From: Monoplex corrugatus
Lineage: Eukaryota > Mollusca > Gastropoda > Littorinimorpha > Ranellidae
NCBI GenBank assembly: GCA_030674185.1
Contig: CM060306.1
Coordinates: 47,149,716 to 47,213,715, forward strand
Reading direction: 5' to 3'
DNA: 64,000 nt
The notes beneath the pieces were generated by a model. It was not told the DNA's origin, made no database searches, and saw only the letters and a list, made by a program, of their open reading frames with translations. This document shows, one piece after another, positions 1 to 12,999 of this stretch. A program made the position numbers and the translations under genes. Numbering within the stretch: the stretch's first letter is position 1; each line of letters begins with the position of its first letter.

Positions 1-1063
1 AAGAAATACTCTACAAACTAGATGTCCTGATAGCGAGAAGTATTCTGGAACACAAACAAGCCACATTCAGAAATACTGTATAGACAACATGTATGGACAT
101 CTACGGCCTCTTCAGAAATCCAACGTCAGGGTCAACTGGAGGATATGGGGAGAATAAAAAGAAATTGCAAGAGACATATGAAGGTCGCTTAGGAATCTAA
201 TATGAAAATGTAGAAGAAAATATGGAAAGAACGTGAAATTGAAACATAGAAAAGTGGATTCAGCATAGAAGAAAAGGAAAAACAGCGAAAACAAAAGAGA
301 AATATGATACAAAATTACTTCGGAGGAAGATGCCTGAACAACGCAGGTCTGGGACATTGACAGTGGATAAAAAAAACTGCTCCGCAACGGTATCTCAGGA
401 AATCATTGTGACTCTCAGAAAGAGGCACTGATTGAAATCCAGAGTCTTGTGCAATATTCATAACCAGAAATAAATGCTAAATAACAAGCCAGCAATGCAG
501 TATGAAGCAAATAAAGTTAGAAAGCCAGAACCAAATCACCAATGGGGAATACGAAAAAAGTGTCCCAGCGTTCTTGATGGAGTGTACATTCCAAAAGAAT
601 AGAATTCGAGTGACATTAACCATTTCATACCAAAATCACCTCCGAACGTCAAAGGGAAAGTATCTTATCTGTCATGACAACAAGACTAAGTATCTAACAG
701 AAAGCGAGTATTTGGATGTGTCAATTCCGAAACTAGGTATTTGGGGAGTATCTGGTTATTTAGAGCATACCCCGATGATTTGGGAAGCAATCCAAAGAGC
801 TAACGATGAAGATGGACTTTGATGCGTTCATGCAAAGTAGTGTTAACCTAAGAAGACACACAAGAGAGTACATTCAAGTGCTTAAAGAGACTGCGCAAGC
901 ACTTACTACTGCCAGCAGACGCTCTGGCAACCTTGTACATAGCAGGATGCAGCATAACGTGGTCTGGAGAAGCTGTCATGTGACATCAAGGTCACAGAAG
1001 TGGGATCTGCTTGGTGAAGCAGACGACGAGGAGTGCACAGCGACTTTTTCAGAATGGAATTTA

Positions 1064-1079
1064 ACACACACGCACACAC

Positions 1080-1141
<62 letters not shown>

Positions 1142-1142
1142 A

Positions 1143-1214
<72 letters not shown>
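1064..1214. repeat. (CA)n microsatellite
   Basis: Almost uninterrupted CA over 150 bp with a few CG/TA variants, inside LINE copy A. Confidence 0.95.
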
Positions 1215-1216
<2 letters not shown>

Positions 1217-1665
1217 ACAAATCACCACAAGAGTGGTATGAGATCAGATATTGTTTTCTATTCCGTTTTTATCACTCTATTTGTTGATGTCTGTATATTG
1301 CAAAGCAAAATATAAATGATTGAAAAAGGTTAAATAAAAGAGTTATCCATTCCCATTCATCAAACACATGATTTTTATCGGGCTCACCTTACGTCTGACA
1401 GTATAACGAGAATAACCCATATCTACAAAACGGAAAAGTATGCCAGTTTAGCCAGCACCTTGAAGGAAATCCAGCTTTCAAGTCAAAGTCCACACCATGG
1501 ACGTTGGTGCAAGGGGTTGGTAGGCATCTCTGCTTGCGAGCTCATAAAACACTTCTCGATTTCTAGGAAGAAAAGGACCAGATCCCTAAAGGTAATAGGC
1601 TAAAGCAGCTGAAGAGTTGCAGCTGGATCTGGTCGAAAAAGATCAAAATGTCCCTATATTTTGCA

Positions 1666-1750
1666 GGCGCCAGATTGCTAGAGGTTAAAACATCCATCAA
1701 AAGGATGACTTGACCACGAGACACTGGCGGTGCGCGTTCGAACCAGGTGG
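1666..1750 (+). other. tRNA-like module in LINE copy A
   Basis: An A-box-like TTGCTAGAGGTTAAAACATC is followed about 50 bp on by a B-box-like GTTCGAACC (1736-1744), with a spacer long enough for a variable arm. The same module sits at the same place behind the ORF in copies B and C. Confidence 0.5.
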
Positions 1751-1960
1751 GGAGAAAAAAAAAAAACAACAATAGTGACAGAATAGAAGCGTCACCTTCT
1801 TGGAGATGTGGGTTTGAATCCAGGTGGAAAAATATGATGATACCAGAAGTGCATCCATGACTCATGACCTGGATGCGATCCGATTCTCCCTAGAATGTAA
1901 GAAGTTTAGGGCCAAAACGCGTACTCGAGTGGGGGATTTTCTTCTTAAGACCTTCTGTTG

Positions 1961-2689
1961 TCCACCTTTTTTTCAGATGTTCTCGCTAATCTGTTCGAAT
2001 GTTTGTTTGATGGTATTATAAGACTAGCCCAGAAGTTCATCATAAATGGCAACGAAATTGGATACAAAAATCATATTGTACAGAGTATTACGATTTAAAT
2101 GAAAAAGGTTTTCTAAAACTTGCTATTATAAATTCATAATTGCTGTGCTTTCATATCCCAAATTTCACAGCAAATATTATTTTGGTGTTTCTTTTTATAA
2201 ATGTCAGGAATAACATTAACGAAGTGTTTTCTTGCGCTTTGTATTTATGAAAATATACTTTACGAGCTTGGTCATATATGTATTTCTTATTCAAAAAAAA
2301 TAGTTTTCTATGGAACGCTATGCTGATCTATTTTTAGGAATCTGCATCTTTTTAAAACATAGTTCCATACTTGAAATATTTGTTTCTTTGTTTGTTTTTA
2401 CAACTTTTGTTTTGTTTTGGACGTATTTAGTTCCAGTTTCCTATGATTTTATCATTCGTTTAAGTCAAGTGTGTTATGTAAGCCTCTTTAAGATTGAGAT
2501 AATAAAACTGTATCATCTCCGTGCATAAACAATGATGATTCAGACAGATCAGTTCCAGTGAAAGCCATAACTGGATTTTCTAGAATATAACCATTCTGAA
2601 GTAAAAATGACTGAAGATCATTCAGATATAGAGAGATTTAATAATTTCCTAATAACTAAAAACTAACTTAAAAATCAGTTAGATCCATG
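1961..2689. other. AT-rich spacer between LINE copies A and B
   Basis: I see no gene or repeat here. It separates the tails of two oppositely oriented LINE copies. Confidence 0.5.
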
Positions 2690-4900
2690 CAGTCGTAGTA
2701 GGAAACTCTGTCGAGAGCTGGACAGCATATGGTCCTCAGAGGAGAAACCCTGTAAAACAAGTTTTGGCCCTAAACTCATGACACTCTAAGGGGGTTGGGC
2801 CACATCCAGGTCATGACTCCTGGAGACCCATCTGCTGTCGACATATTTTGAACTAGAAATTTGTCCCCTCTTTGGAATCGAACCCACGTATCCAGCAGGG
2901 TGGTCTGACGTCTCAAGTGACCCTTGTGGCGGATGTCATAACCACGAACTATCGGTCACGAGCATCATATAGAGGAATTTTAAGCCTTATGAAGTTCACT
3001 TTGTTCCTCTTGGTTCAGATCCACCTGGAACTCTTTCTGCTTTAGGATTTCTCCTCTCTCTCCTAGAAATCGAAACTGTTTCATGACGTCATAGGCTGAT
3101 GTATCTAACCCCTTTCTCCAACCTCTATGGCAAAGACTTTGGCTTGAAAGCCAGATGTCCTCAAGTTGTTGGCTAGACTACCACACTTTTCAGTCTTGTA
3201 GATACAGGATTCCTCCATTTCTTTCACACGTACAGTAAGCTCGATCAGAATCATATGTTTTGAAGCAAAAGTGTGGAAAACTATGCCTGATTTCATGCCA
3301 CTCTTGCAAAATGATTGATTTCTCCTATTTGCTTTCTTTTATTGTGGAAGATCTGCTGTGCATTCTGAATCATCCGCTCCACCCAGCAGACCCTGCTTCC
3401 ATACTCTGGGTGTCACATCTTTTCAAATCACAAGTTGCTGCCTCCTACCGTGTAGAAGGTTGTTGGAGCTTCTGGTGGCAAACTTTTCAACCTGGCTGTA
3501 TCACTTTTTTGTGCCTGCATGTTTACCTTCCTTGGTTAGCGCTACCTTGGATGAGCTCAGGACATGTTCCACTGTCTGCTTGCCCTGACAGAGCAGGCAA
3601 ACACGATTGCATTTTCCCAAATCATCCACTGTCCCTGTTGGCCTTGCTGGACTGTCTTTTGGAGCCTTGTGGTGTCCTGTTTTTCTTAATTTCTTATATT
3701 ATCATATCTCTTCTTGCCTTTCCATTGGTCTTTGACCACCGTTCCATTTTTGTTGATCCCATTCCTTGACCTATTGGTTTGCGTGTGCTCAGTTATTTCT
3801 CTGACCATGAGGCTTTCTTTCGTTGCGACCAGTGCCTCCTGGACTTTCCATTTTCTACCAATCCTCAGCCTGAGCTGAACTGATCTCACAACATAATCTT
3901 CCAAGTCTTCAAGTCCGCTAATAAGCCTGACCTTTCCTGCCTTGTACTCCTCAACAATGGATTTTTAGGGTAATTTCAACATCGTCTGTCGACAATAGAG
4001 TATAACGTCATGGAGACTGGGTGGACAGAAAGTCATTTTCTTGTGTATTTGTTGATTCTGGTCTCTACTGATTCCACCGTGCTAGTGCAGATATACATCA
4101 ACAGAGGCCAGAAAAACTTTGGTGTCAGCATGAACTGCAGGCACCATATTTTTTATTTGCCTAGAAGGCCACAACAGTGGGTTACCTGCAGACTTTCTTA
4201 TGTCATTTGCTTTGTTTCCTTTTCTTCTGTCGTTGTTAGAATGGAACGATTGGTGAAAGTAAACGTTACTGTTTCATCTACTTTACCTGTTCTTAGTGAA
4301 AGGCTTTTTCGTTTGTTTGTTTTTTTTCGGTTTGAAATTCATCCTATATAGAACAACTATGTACATTTGTGTCTCCTTTTCTTTTGTGGAATGCACTGTC
4401 ATGTTGTCCATGAATGCTTTTTTCTTTGGGGGGAGGGGAGGGGCATTTGGTATCTGTTTCTGAGGTCAGCTGGGCCTGAAATCCTCACTGTGGCTTTCAA
4501 GATGACCATCACTGCTAACACGAACAGTCTTGGAGAGATTGCACAGTCTATGACTATACCTACGTCTGAACTAACCCAACGTGTGGTGTACTCTTTTGTG
4601 GAGAACTGCATTTTACAAGCAATGAAAATACGTCTTCAACATTTCTCGGATGTCCTTTGGGACAAGATATATCTCGAGAGCTAGTCGAACAATCTTGAGC
4701 AGGACTGATCCATATGCGTTTGCCAAATCAAGCCAAACCACGTCGAGATCCTTCTTGTCTGGTTTAGCTTTTTGGATAGCTTTCTAAATCATAGTGGCAT
4801 GCTCTACACAGCTAAACACTCCTGGTATACCTACTTGTTGGACTGATAAGTTCAGGTACTCGTTTTCCATTAAGTTTTTGGTCAGCCTTGCTGCCAAGTA
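2690..4900 (-). mobile_element. Decayed LINE copy B (reverse transcriptase pseudogene)
   Basis: Read on the minus strand, 4870-4400 gives fragments of a non-LTR reverse transcriptase: MENEYLNLSVQQVGIPG, then VVWLDLANAYGSV (motif A), then KEYTTRW. Next, 3904-3690 gives a linker ORF, and about 3600-3330 gives the tail CLLCQGKQTVEHVL, a zinc-knuckle-like piece. 3296-3105 gives SLANNLRTSGFQAKVFAIEV, the conserved LINE C-terminus. Several frameshifts and stops make it inactive. A tRNA-like module and a shared tail follow at 2952-2690. It lies tail to tail with copy A. Confidence 0.7.
2874..2955 (-). other. tRNA-like module in LINE copy B
   Basis: The minus strand has the A-box-like TAGTTCGTGGTTATGACATC (2951-2932) and a perfect B-box GGGTTCGATTCC (2885-2874). 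No acceptor-stem pairing was checked, so this is tRNA-derived sequence and not a called tRNA gene. Confidence 0.55.
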
Positions 4901-5029
4901 AATATATGACTTTACTCATTAATACAAGTTAACTATAGCTTTAAATACTGTACAATTCATGATACTTTTGATAACGTTATGCTACATCTCTTTCTGTCTC
5001 CATGTGTGTCTCTCTCTTTGTCTCTGTCT

Positions 5030-5940
5030 ATCTGTCTGACTGTCTGTCTGTCTGTCTGTCAGTCAGTCAGTCCCCCTCACCTCTCTCTCCCCCAATCTAC
5101 TGACATTCCAATATTGCATTATTGTGATATCTCTATGGTGTTATAGTTCATTTGTATAAGTATAGCTTCTGCGTGTGTATTACAGTGTATTTGCATTAGT
5201 GTAGGCCCTCAATGGGCGAGGGCTGGGTGTATAAAAGCATTATTCTGCTTGTACTATTACCGTCAAAAATAAGAAAATATACTTTTCTTTTATTTTTGTT
5301 TTCTTATCTTCTGTTATTTCTTCTTGGAATAATGGAATATTTTGATTCTATAGTTTTCAAAACTACAAAAAAGCATCCTTTTGTTTTCAGAGTTATATCT
5401 TTGAAAGAACATCGTATGTCACGAGTGCAAGAGGCAACAAAACATGAGTTCAGCGTCGTCCCAGAATCTACAAATTCTTTGCATTAGTCGGAAACAACAT
5501 CGTCTGGCACGACTGCAAACGAAACAGAACATGAGATCAACGTCAGATTCTAATCAACGTCATTTGCGTCAGCCCAATGTCGAGAACAAAACTAGAACAT
5601 CAACTCATTCCTGTCGTTTGAGTAAGAATATGGGCAGATTGATATACATTTTTATCCTTTTCAAAAATACATCAAACCCCACTGAAGAGTAGTATTAAGA
5701 TCTACTATTTTAACCACAAAGTAGCTTCATCACAAAGCAGCAACGTCATGATAAAGTTTGTTGAACATTCGTGTCAAAATCTGGTTGACATGAAATATAC
5801 AATACTAACATATGGATGGTTATGATCCGATACAGTCGTCAGAATAATGTCGAATCCAACAGCAAAATCCTTCAAGCAAACAAAAGCAAGTAAGCAAGCA
5901 AACAAACAAACAAACACATCACAAGCAACATCCCTCAAAA
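5030..5940. other. Unassigned sequence with a 95-bp imperfect tandem duplication
   Basis: A short (TCTG)n run sits at 5030-5070. Around 5405-5560 two related segments (both with AACATCGT, CACGA(G/C)TGCAA and AAC...ACATGAG) are spaced about 95 bp apart. The short ORFs show no recognisable domain. Confidence 0.4.
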
Positions 5941-5976
5941 CACACAAACACACACACACACACACACATACACACG

Positions 5977-6035
<59 letters not shown>

Positions 6036-6068
6036 ACAAATACACGCACACATGCACACACGCACATA
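5936..6068. repeat. (CA)n microsatellite
   Basis: Imperfect CA repeat after an (AAAC)n run at 5890-5917. Confidence 0.95.
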
Positions 6069-6930
6069 CGCTTTTGACAAATACATATGCTTTGTCTTCC
6101 AAGAATTAAGCCTCAGTTTATAGCTAGCTGTCTGGAGCAGTGAAAGGTCAGGCTCTGAGTAGCTGAGAAATTGGCATGAACTGATCTTTCTAATACAGAG
6201 CTAATTTCATGAATTGATAGTCCTAGATTGCTGAACATTATAGTATTTGCATTATTTGATGTACCATCTTTAGCTACTATGTTGGAAACCATATTCCAGT
6301 GAAGTCCACAACGTGACGGAACCCAACTAAAAGTGTATATCAAGATTGCTGGATAAAATACAATCGATAAAAAGTTTGATCTCAAAAATGATGTTCCCTT
6401 AAACTTGATTTTAGTCTTGTTTCAAACTGTATAACACTGATTTAAACTCAACACAAAATAGCATATTGCAAATATCGTAAAATAGACTGTTAATATGGTT
6501 AAGAGCTATCAGTATTGCATATAATTGTGATGGAAAAACAGAGAAGCCTGTTCCTATCTAACATGAATTTTTAGCCTTCACTGCAGGAACAACAACTCCA
6601 TCTCTGTTTTCAGTTGTAACTTATACACACTCAACTGTGATTTTTTTTAATAATCAAACTAATGAGTGAAATGTAAACACGATTATAGAAACCTATACGT
6701 GAAACCAAAAGGCAGAAAGATTGACATTCTGACCTGTAATCACAGATATATGGACTGATAGGTCAACCTAATTGTTTACACGTGTGTAACATGCAGAACG
6801 TAAGAAAGTTAAGAGTGTGAAAAGGGCTTTTTTAGTTTTATGGCACACCATCACGTCATTAGCAGTGTATTACGCTTCCACTACTTTGATGCCTGCCAGC
6901 TGAGAGGTCTAGTGAAAGTGATTGAGTTGA
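6067..6930. other. Unassigned AT-rich sequence
   Basis: Nothing recognisable on either strand beyond short chance ORFs. Confidence 0.4.
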
Positions 6931-6959
6931 TAGGTGCATGGCTGTAACATGGTGACCAC

Positions 6960-7480
6960 TTGTTGCTTTTTCATCCTCATGGCATGCCAAACAAACAGTC
7001 TGATCAAATGTGGGTTGGTGCTAATGACGAAAAACCATTGTACAAGACCTGGTTTTCAAAAGCAGAACAGACATTTGTGCAATCTATCCATGAGTAACGT
7101 CCAAATTAGGCACCAGCAAAAATGCTCCTTCTGCATGACAACACGATTGCTCATAAAGCTGAAGTCGTTGTGACGTATGTACAAGAGCAGATCACTCAAG
7201 CTGTCCCTGTGCAACCTTAAGTCCTGGTTTAGCTCCCTTCATTGTTTCTCCCTTCTAAAGCATAGCCTGGATGGCAAGAAGTTTTCAAAAATGCAGGACT
7301 TGGGAAATCCAGCGAAACCACAGCTTGCTACCATCTTTCAATCAAACGATCAAAAAGCATCTTATTTTGACTGGGGAGCCTGAAATTGTCAAAGAGAGAT
7401 GAGGAGAGCACTTTGATGGACTCCAAAATGAAAATTTCATGTATGTTAGACTTTCTATGTTTGTTTCGGAAAATGAGTGA
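6960..7480 (+). pseudogene. Mariner-like transposase remnant
   Basis: The frame around 7116-7215 reads KMLLLHDNTIAHKAEVVVTY, the 'LLHDNA.AH' catalytic-core signature of mariner/Tc1 transposases. Upstream lies KTWFSKAEQTFVQSIHE, in the place of the 'YxxxCLPxVFxxxHERRP' segment. Downstream, in another frame, is SLDGKKFSKMQDLG, matching the '...L.GKKF' region after the third catalytic Asp. Stops and at least two frame changes make it dead. No terminal repeats were identified. Confidence 0.6.
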
Positions 7481-8055
7481 ATTCTTTGGATCAGCCCTCG
7501 AAATATGATAAGTTTTAAATTGACCTCTGCGCACTCAGATTTGTTAACACATCAGTTCTGTCTTGATATCTATCAAAACAAGTGTCAATATGTGTGTTGG
7601 CAATTGCATCGAAACAAATTTGAAATTTCTTCATGAACGAAACAAACAGTAAACAGCTGAGAGGTCTGTATTAAACAGTATAAGCAGTCTGTCTTTATTT
7701 CTTTTTTTTAATGTTGCCCAGGTCTGAGAGTGAGAGAGAGAGAAAATAGAGGGGGAGAGAGAGGGACAGACAGAGAAGAGAGAGAGAGAGAATGCGTGTG
7801 AGTGTGTGTGTTTGTGACAAAAATGTGTGAACAAAATTTTCTCAGCTTTCACTGATTGGATCTTTACCAAGTTTTGGCAAAAGGTAATGACTGTTCAGGA
7901 ATCGAGACAGTGTAAGTTTGGAAATCAAATGCCACAGTCACGGTCGCACGACTTCCAAAGCGTGTCCAGAGTAGGCACTTTGGAAAGGTGTGTTTGAACA
8001 GGGTTTTCTCTGAACATTTGACGATACCGCATTCACATACATGTATGCATGCATT

Positions 8056-8057
<2 letters not shown>

Positions 8058-8131
<74 letters not shown>

Positions 8132-8240
8132 ACATCACTCACTTACTCACTCAAACACACACACATACACATACACATCACATACACACACATGCACACA
8201 CACACAATACACACACACAAACACAAACACGCACACACCA
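8058..8240. repeat. (CA)n microsatellite
   Basis: Pure CA at 8058-8130, then imperfect. Confidence 0.95.
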
Positions 8241-8299
8241 TTTAATAATGTAAATACACGTTAAATCATCAAGGACAATTTTACCCTTCCCCATCACAA

Positions 8300-8515
8300 C
8301 ATTGGGATATATATATATATATATATCCATATTATAATTATATATTATAATTATATTCATATAATTATAATATATATATAATATTAATTATACATATGTA
8401 TATAATATTATTATATTTATATAAAGTGTACTAAAATATACTACATATATATATATATATATCTAATAGTATATAAATAATTATTATATATATAATAATA
8501 TATATATATATATTG
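8300..8515. repeat. AT-only tract with palindromes
   Basis: About 215 bp almost devoid of G/C, made of TA runs and ATTATAATTATA-type inverted units, so cruciform-prone. Confidence 0.9.
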
Positions 8516-8869
8516 TTCCCTAGTTTTCATTTTAGTTCCGAAGAATACGACATTAAGCAGCTAGTCAACTAACCAAACATCCAGCCAGAACTGCAATGAA
8601 CTAACTGACCACTTGACTGATTAAAATCGTGAATAAACAACCGATGACACAGAGCACAAGTTGACCCCTTTGCTTTACCGTTGGGTCATGTCAAACGTGC
8701 AATGCACTTGGAAGGTGCTTGAATTTTGGAGTGTGCAGACTGAGTTGCAATGAATCAGCACATGTCAGGATAACTATACATTACAACATGCTTCTATGAC
8801 TAGCAGAGAAGATTGAGAAGACAACAATGTGATGGGACGTTTTAACTGTGTTATCTGCGTATGTGACTG

Positions 8870-9120
8870 AGTGTGTGAATGTACGTGTATGTGTGTGCGC
8901 GCGTGTGTGTATATGTGGGTGTGAATGTGTGTATGTGTATGTATATACTGGTGTATGTGTATATATATTTTTTTTTTAACTGTGTTATCTGTGTATGTGA
9001 CTGAGTGTGTAAATGTACGTGTATGTGTGTGCGCGCGCTGTGTATAAGCTTATGTGTGTGTGAATGTGTGTATGTGTATGTATATACTGGTGTATGTGTA
9101 TGTATATACTGGTGTGTGTG

Positions 9121-9164
<44 letters not shown>

Positions 9165-9308
9165 ACGTGTTTATCCGTGTTTGTGTGTGTGTATGCGTCC
9201 CAGTCTGAGTGTGTGTGCGCGCGCACGTGTGTGTGTGTGTGTTGTGTGTGTGTGGTGGTGTGTGTGTGTGTTTATCATTGTGTGTGCGTGTGTGCGCGCG
9301 TACGTGGT

Positions 9309-9401
<93 letters not shown>

Positions 9402-9483
9402 ACATGTGCGTGTTTCCGTATGTGTTGTGTGTGTGTGTTTGTATGTAGGCCTACATGTGCGTGTTTCCGATGTGTGTGTGTGG

Positions 9484-9523
<40 letters not shown>

Positions 9524-9535
9524 TGTGTGGTGTGC
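8870..9535. repeat. Compound (TG)n region
   Basis: About 660 bp of imperfect TG, including a roughly 80-bp pure run at 9314-9396. A block starting GTGACTGAGTGTGT(G/A)AATGTACGTGTATG occurs twice (8861 and 8997). Confidence 0.9.
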
Positions 9536-9539
9536 AAGC

Positions 9540-12500
9540 CATGGAGCGGGCGTATGTGAGTTTTGTTCCACACAAGTCTTTCTCTGTTTGTACATCCAGT
9601 CTCAACAAGTCTGTGATTTGCAGAAACCACGTTGGATGTGCTTTCGTTTCAGCCATCAATTTAGAAAAAAATGGCTGGCTGTTTCAGATTGTCTGACCTC
9701 TATACAGTTAATTGAAGCTGACTGCAACTCCACACAATTTGATCTGGCATTGATATTTCATTTTACTGTAGAGCTTGGAGTTTGGGGTTTGGATTTGTTC
9801 AAGAGGGATTCATCACACTCAGACAATTCCATATGAGCTCCATCAAAATCTGTGAGCAATCTTGTGGTTGTGCCAAACTCTGTGAGCTGGCAAGGTCTTG
9901 AAATGGATAGGGGGTGGGAAGGAACATATAATTTTTTTTTGAAAAGTGCAAAGAGGATAGACTAGACTTGGAATTATAAACGTTGATCAAGCTGCTTAAC
10001 TGACTCGTTTTTACGAGGAATTGGTGCATAACCTAGTAGGGCGATGGGCGTTAATTATAACACTGCTAAATGGTTGCCCCTTGAGGTCATACAATTTTTT
10101 AATCATAACCTGCAAAATTGGTCAATGTGTTTGAAATGATACACTTAAAAACTTGTAAACACTTTACCCAAAACTGTAGGAATCACCCCTGATAAAATAT
10201 ATCATGATGAACAGATCAGAAATCCCTGCTTAAAGATTGTCACCTTTTGGATCATAGTGACCTCAAAAATGGGCAATGCCCTTTCAAACATATGAATGTG
10301 CAACCTGAGATCCAAACTTGATCAAGACAATCTCTAAACGGACGACAACTCTTTGCTGACACAGTTTGTTCACACATACACATGCGCGCGCACATGCTCA
10401 CGCATACCGCGACCAAAGAATCGTTGATGTCCCACCTTTGAAGTTCACCTCAAGAGAACATCTCAAGATGGGGCAATCCCACACTTCAGAGGTGCAATCT
10501 AATCGTGTACACGTGTTACCGTAAGCACGAACATACACAAGCTTTTTCATATCATAATTATGATGCTCAGCATTTCCGGATCATCTAGGTGCAGATTCGT
10601 GTTAAAGAGACGTGACTGAAACACTGACTTACTTCTGTTGAAAGCTAAACGGTTCTTGATGACTCTCTAAAATTGTTAAGTCCATAAGAAACAGAGTAAA
10701 AGCAAATTAAAATTGGTAGTGAACAACGTCGCAAGGTCCATCATGTAAACATGTATATAGTACTGGCCGTCAAAGTTCATGAACCTGTTAGACCGTAATG
10801 ATCTGAATTAGGGTGATGATAAGCAACGAAATCAGGTCCAGTTTGAGCTGATTGCTTGTTTCAGTTTACATGGATAGCATTCTATGGGGAAACTTTATTA
10901 CCTGTCTTTTTCTTTTTCCTCGGCAGCTTTGGTATATTATTACAGGTATTTGTGAAATCGTGACATGTCATATGGACTTCTTTTTTCTTTCGTTCAGCAC
11001 GCTGTGAAAACATGCTCAAGTCTAAACTTGTCAATCAGAAATACAAGATGATAGAGCAGTGCTAAAATTCTTCCATTTTTTTCCCAAGATAAGACAAAAC
11101 GGGAATAGGGTACGTTTCTAAGGTATGTTCTTTTCAGCGGGAAAAGTGCGTGTGACAGAAATAAGAACAACACACAGCCATTAAAGACACCACCATATCG
11201 CAGTACTGCAGTATTTAGGTATTTCCACATAGTTTATGATACTGTCACTTTTATAAGAGGCTAATGGGAGAACCGAAAAAGACCAAAAGCATACAAAAAA
11301 TAAATAAATAAATAAACAAAAATCCTACAGCTAAAAAACACTGTAAACTGTTTTGTGACAAAAAGTAGAACCTACTGTTTGTGATCTCAGGTAGGCAATG
11401 GCCAATGTAGCCATAAAAAAGGAACATATTTCAAAATCTCGATATCTCTGAAAAATATCGTAATAACGGGAAAACAAAGATGAAAAATCATGTTTTTGTT
11501 TTTGCTTTTCACAGAATAGCCTACTGCAGAGGATAATGAATACTGAAAATAAACCCACTATTCAAAAACGTAATTTCAAAATGAAAAGACTGCATCTCTG
11601 ATACAAAATTCAAATTAAATGTTTTGGTTTCGTTTTGCTCAAGAAGGCATTCAGCTGCAAGATTCATACCATATGATCAGCACCATAAGAAATGCAATAA
11701 TACACAAAAATCACTTGGCATATATTACAAGCCTTTGGATAAATCAGTTATTGTAAATCGATATATCAAACCGATGCTGTCATAGAAATAAAATAAAAAT
11801 TAGTAAATTCTTCCAACACTTACGAGAATCTCTTATATCACACGATAAGCACTTATATGAAGAATCTTCGCCATTGACAATCAGCGAAAGAAGACTGGAT
11901 CATGTGCAGCTTGCCAAACATTGTCAAGACTGACAGATATGCTGTCAGTTGGATTGCTCCACATTCATGTTAGAGTTCAATAACATATTGAAAATCAAGT
12001 CTTATGTTTGTACATAGAATAGAAATGGGGCCTCTTTGTTTTTGTTTTTGTTTTTTTCCTGGCCAGCCAATCAGCATCTGCCTCGGTAACAAAAATCGAG
12101 GATTGAATTGCAATACAGGCAAAGAACAACAATTTGTAAGTGCCCTATCGAACGTTTCTGGCCAATATGTATTCACATACACACTTCAAGTCAACCCATC
12201 TGGAAGAAACCCATGGTCTGGTTTGTGGAATAAATTCATGAAACTCAAGGAAGTGTATTTGATTACAGTTATGAGAACAACAGTTGCGTAGAATATTATC
12301 GAGCTCTTCCTTCTAAAGAGAGAAATAAATTAAGAGGGGCATGCAGGGACATTGAAACACAGAGACAGAAAAGATGGAGTAAGAGAAGAAGAGATGAAAT
12401 AGAGCACTAGGAAGATCTGAGACAGACTAGACAGACAGAAACTGAGCCACAAATTTAGGGAAAGAGAGACAAATGATTTGAAGTGAAATTTTGTTTTCCA

Positions 12501-12690
12501 GCAATACAGATACTAGTATATAGACCAACTTCCATACATGCTATTGCTGATCTAACTGTATTAAAACAGCACAAAGTACGATGATTTTGTAAAAGAATTT
12601 ACATTTTAAACAAGATAGACAATAAAAGAAGCTAACTAACAACAACAAATGACGTTTTAACCAGAATACATGAAAGTGATAACACATATT
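9540..12690. other. Unassigned sequence
   Basis: No ORF here has recognisable domains. A block near 9785-9850 (minus) resembles 13785-13860 (plus), including the shared string GATGAATC(C/T)CTCTTGAACAAA. The rest is AT-rich intergenic sequence. Confidence 0.4.
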
Positions 12691-12714
12691 CGAATGTGCG
12701 CATGTGTGTTTTTG

Positions 12715-12766
12715 CGTGTATGTGTGTGTGCGCGCGCGGGCGTGTGTGTGTGTGTGTGTGTGTGTG

Positions 12767-12834
<68 letters not shown>

Positions 12835-12850
12835 TGTGTGTGTGGGGTGT
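12715..12850. repeat. (TG)n microsatellite
   Basis: Imperfect TG repeat followed at 12900-12975 by (GA)n and a G10-type run. Confidence 0.95.
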
Positions 12851-12940
12851 GCAAAAATCAAATGCAGATAATTCAAGAACACATAGAACGTGTTTTTGGA
12901 GAGAAACAAAGAGAGAAAGAGATAGGGGCAGAGAGAGAGG

Positions 12941-12976
<36 letters not shown>

Positions 12977-12999
12977 CAACTACAGACAGATAGCAGATA

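Larger units (their letters stand above)
1..1960 (+). mobile_element. Decayed LINE copy A with tRNA-like 3' module
   Basis: At 502-822 an ORF ends in TESEYLDVSIPKLG...LEHTPMIWEAIQRAN, matching the reverse-transcriptase segment that in copy B precedes the motif-A WLDLANAYGS. 880-1040 matches copy B 3330-3480 in reverse complement. 1390-1960 matches 2690-3240 of copy B and 33930-34550 of copy C. A (CA)n expansion (1064-1214) interrupts it. The ORF is broken by stops, so this is a fossil; its 5' end is outside or unrecognisable at the window edge. Confidence 0.65.

Noticed and set aside
2874..2955. Functional tRNA gene
   Set aside because: Only A/B-box-like blocks are seen, with no acceptor stem verified, and the same module follows the ORF in other LINE copies.
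9054..9836. Long ORFs rich in Cys-Val (plus) or Thr-His (minus), also at 806-1315, 8851-9405, 12541-12909, 43308-43577 and 63742-63999
   Set aside because: These are translations of CA/TG microsatellites with no independent coding signal.
10065..10285. Possible MITE with GCCCCTTGAGGTCA-like ends
   Set aside because: The inverted match is too short and imperfect to support.
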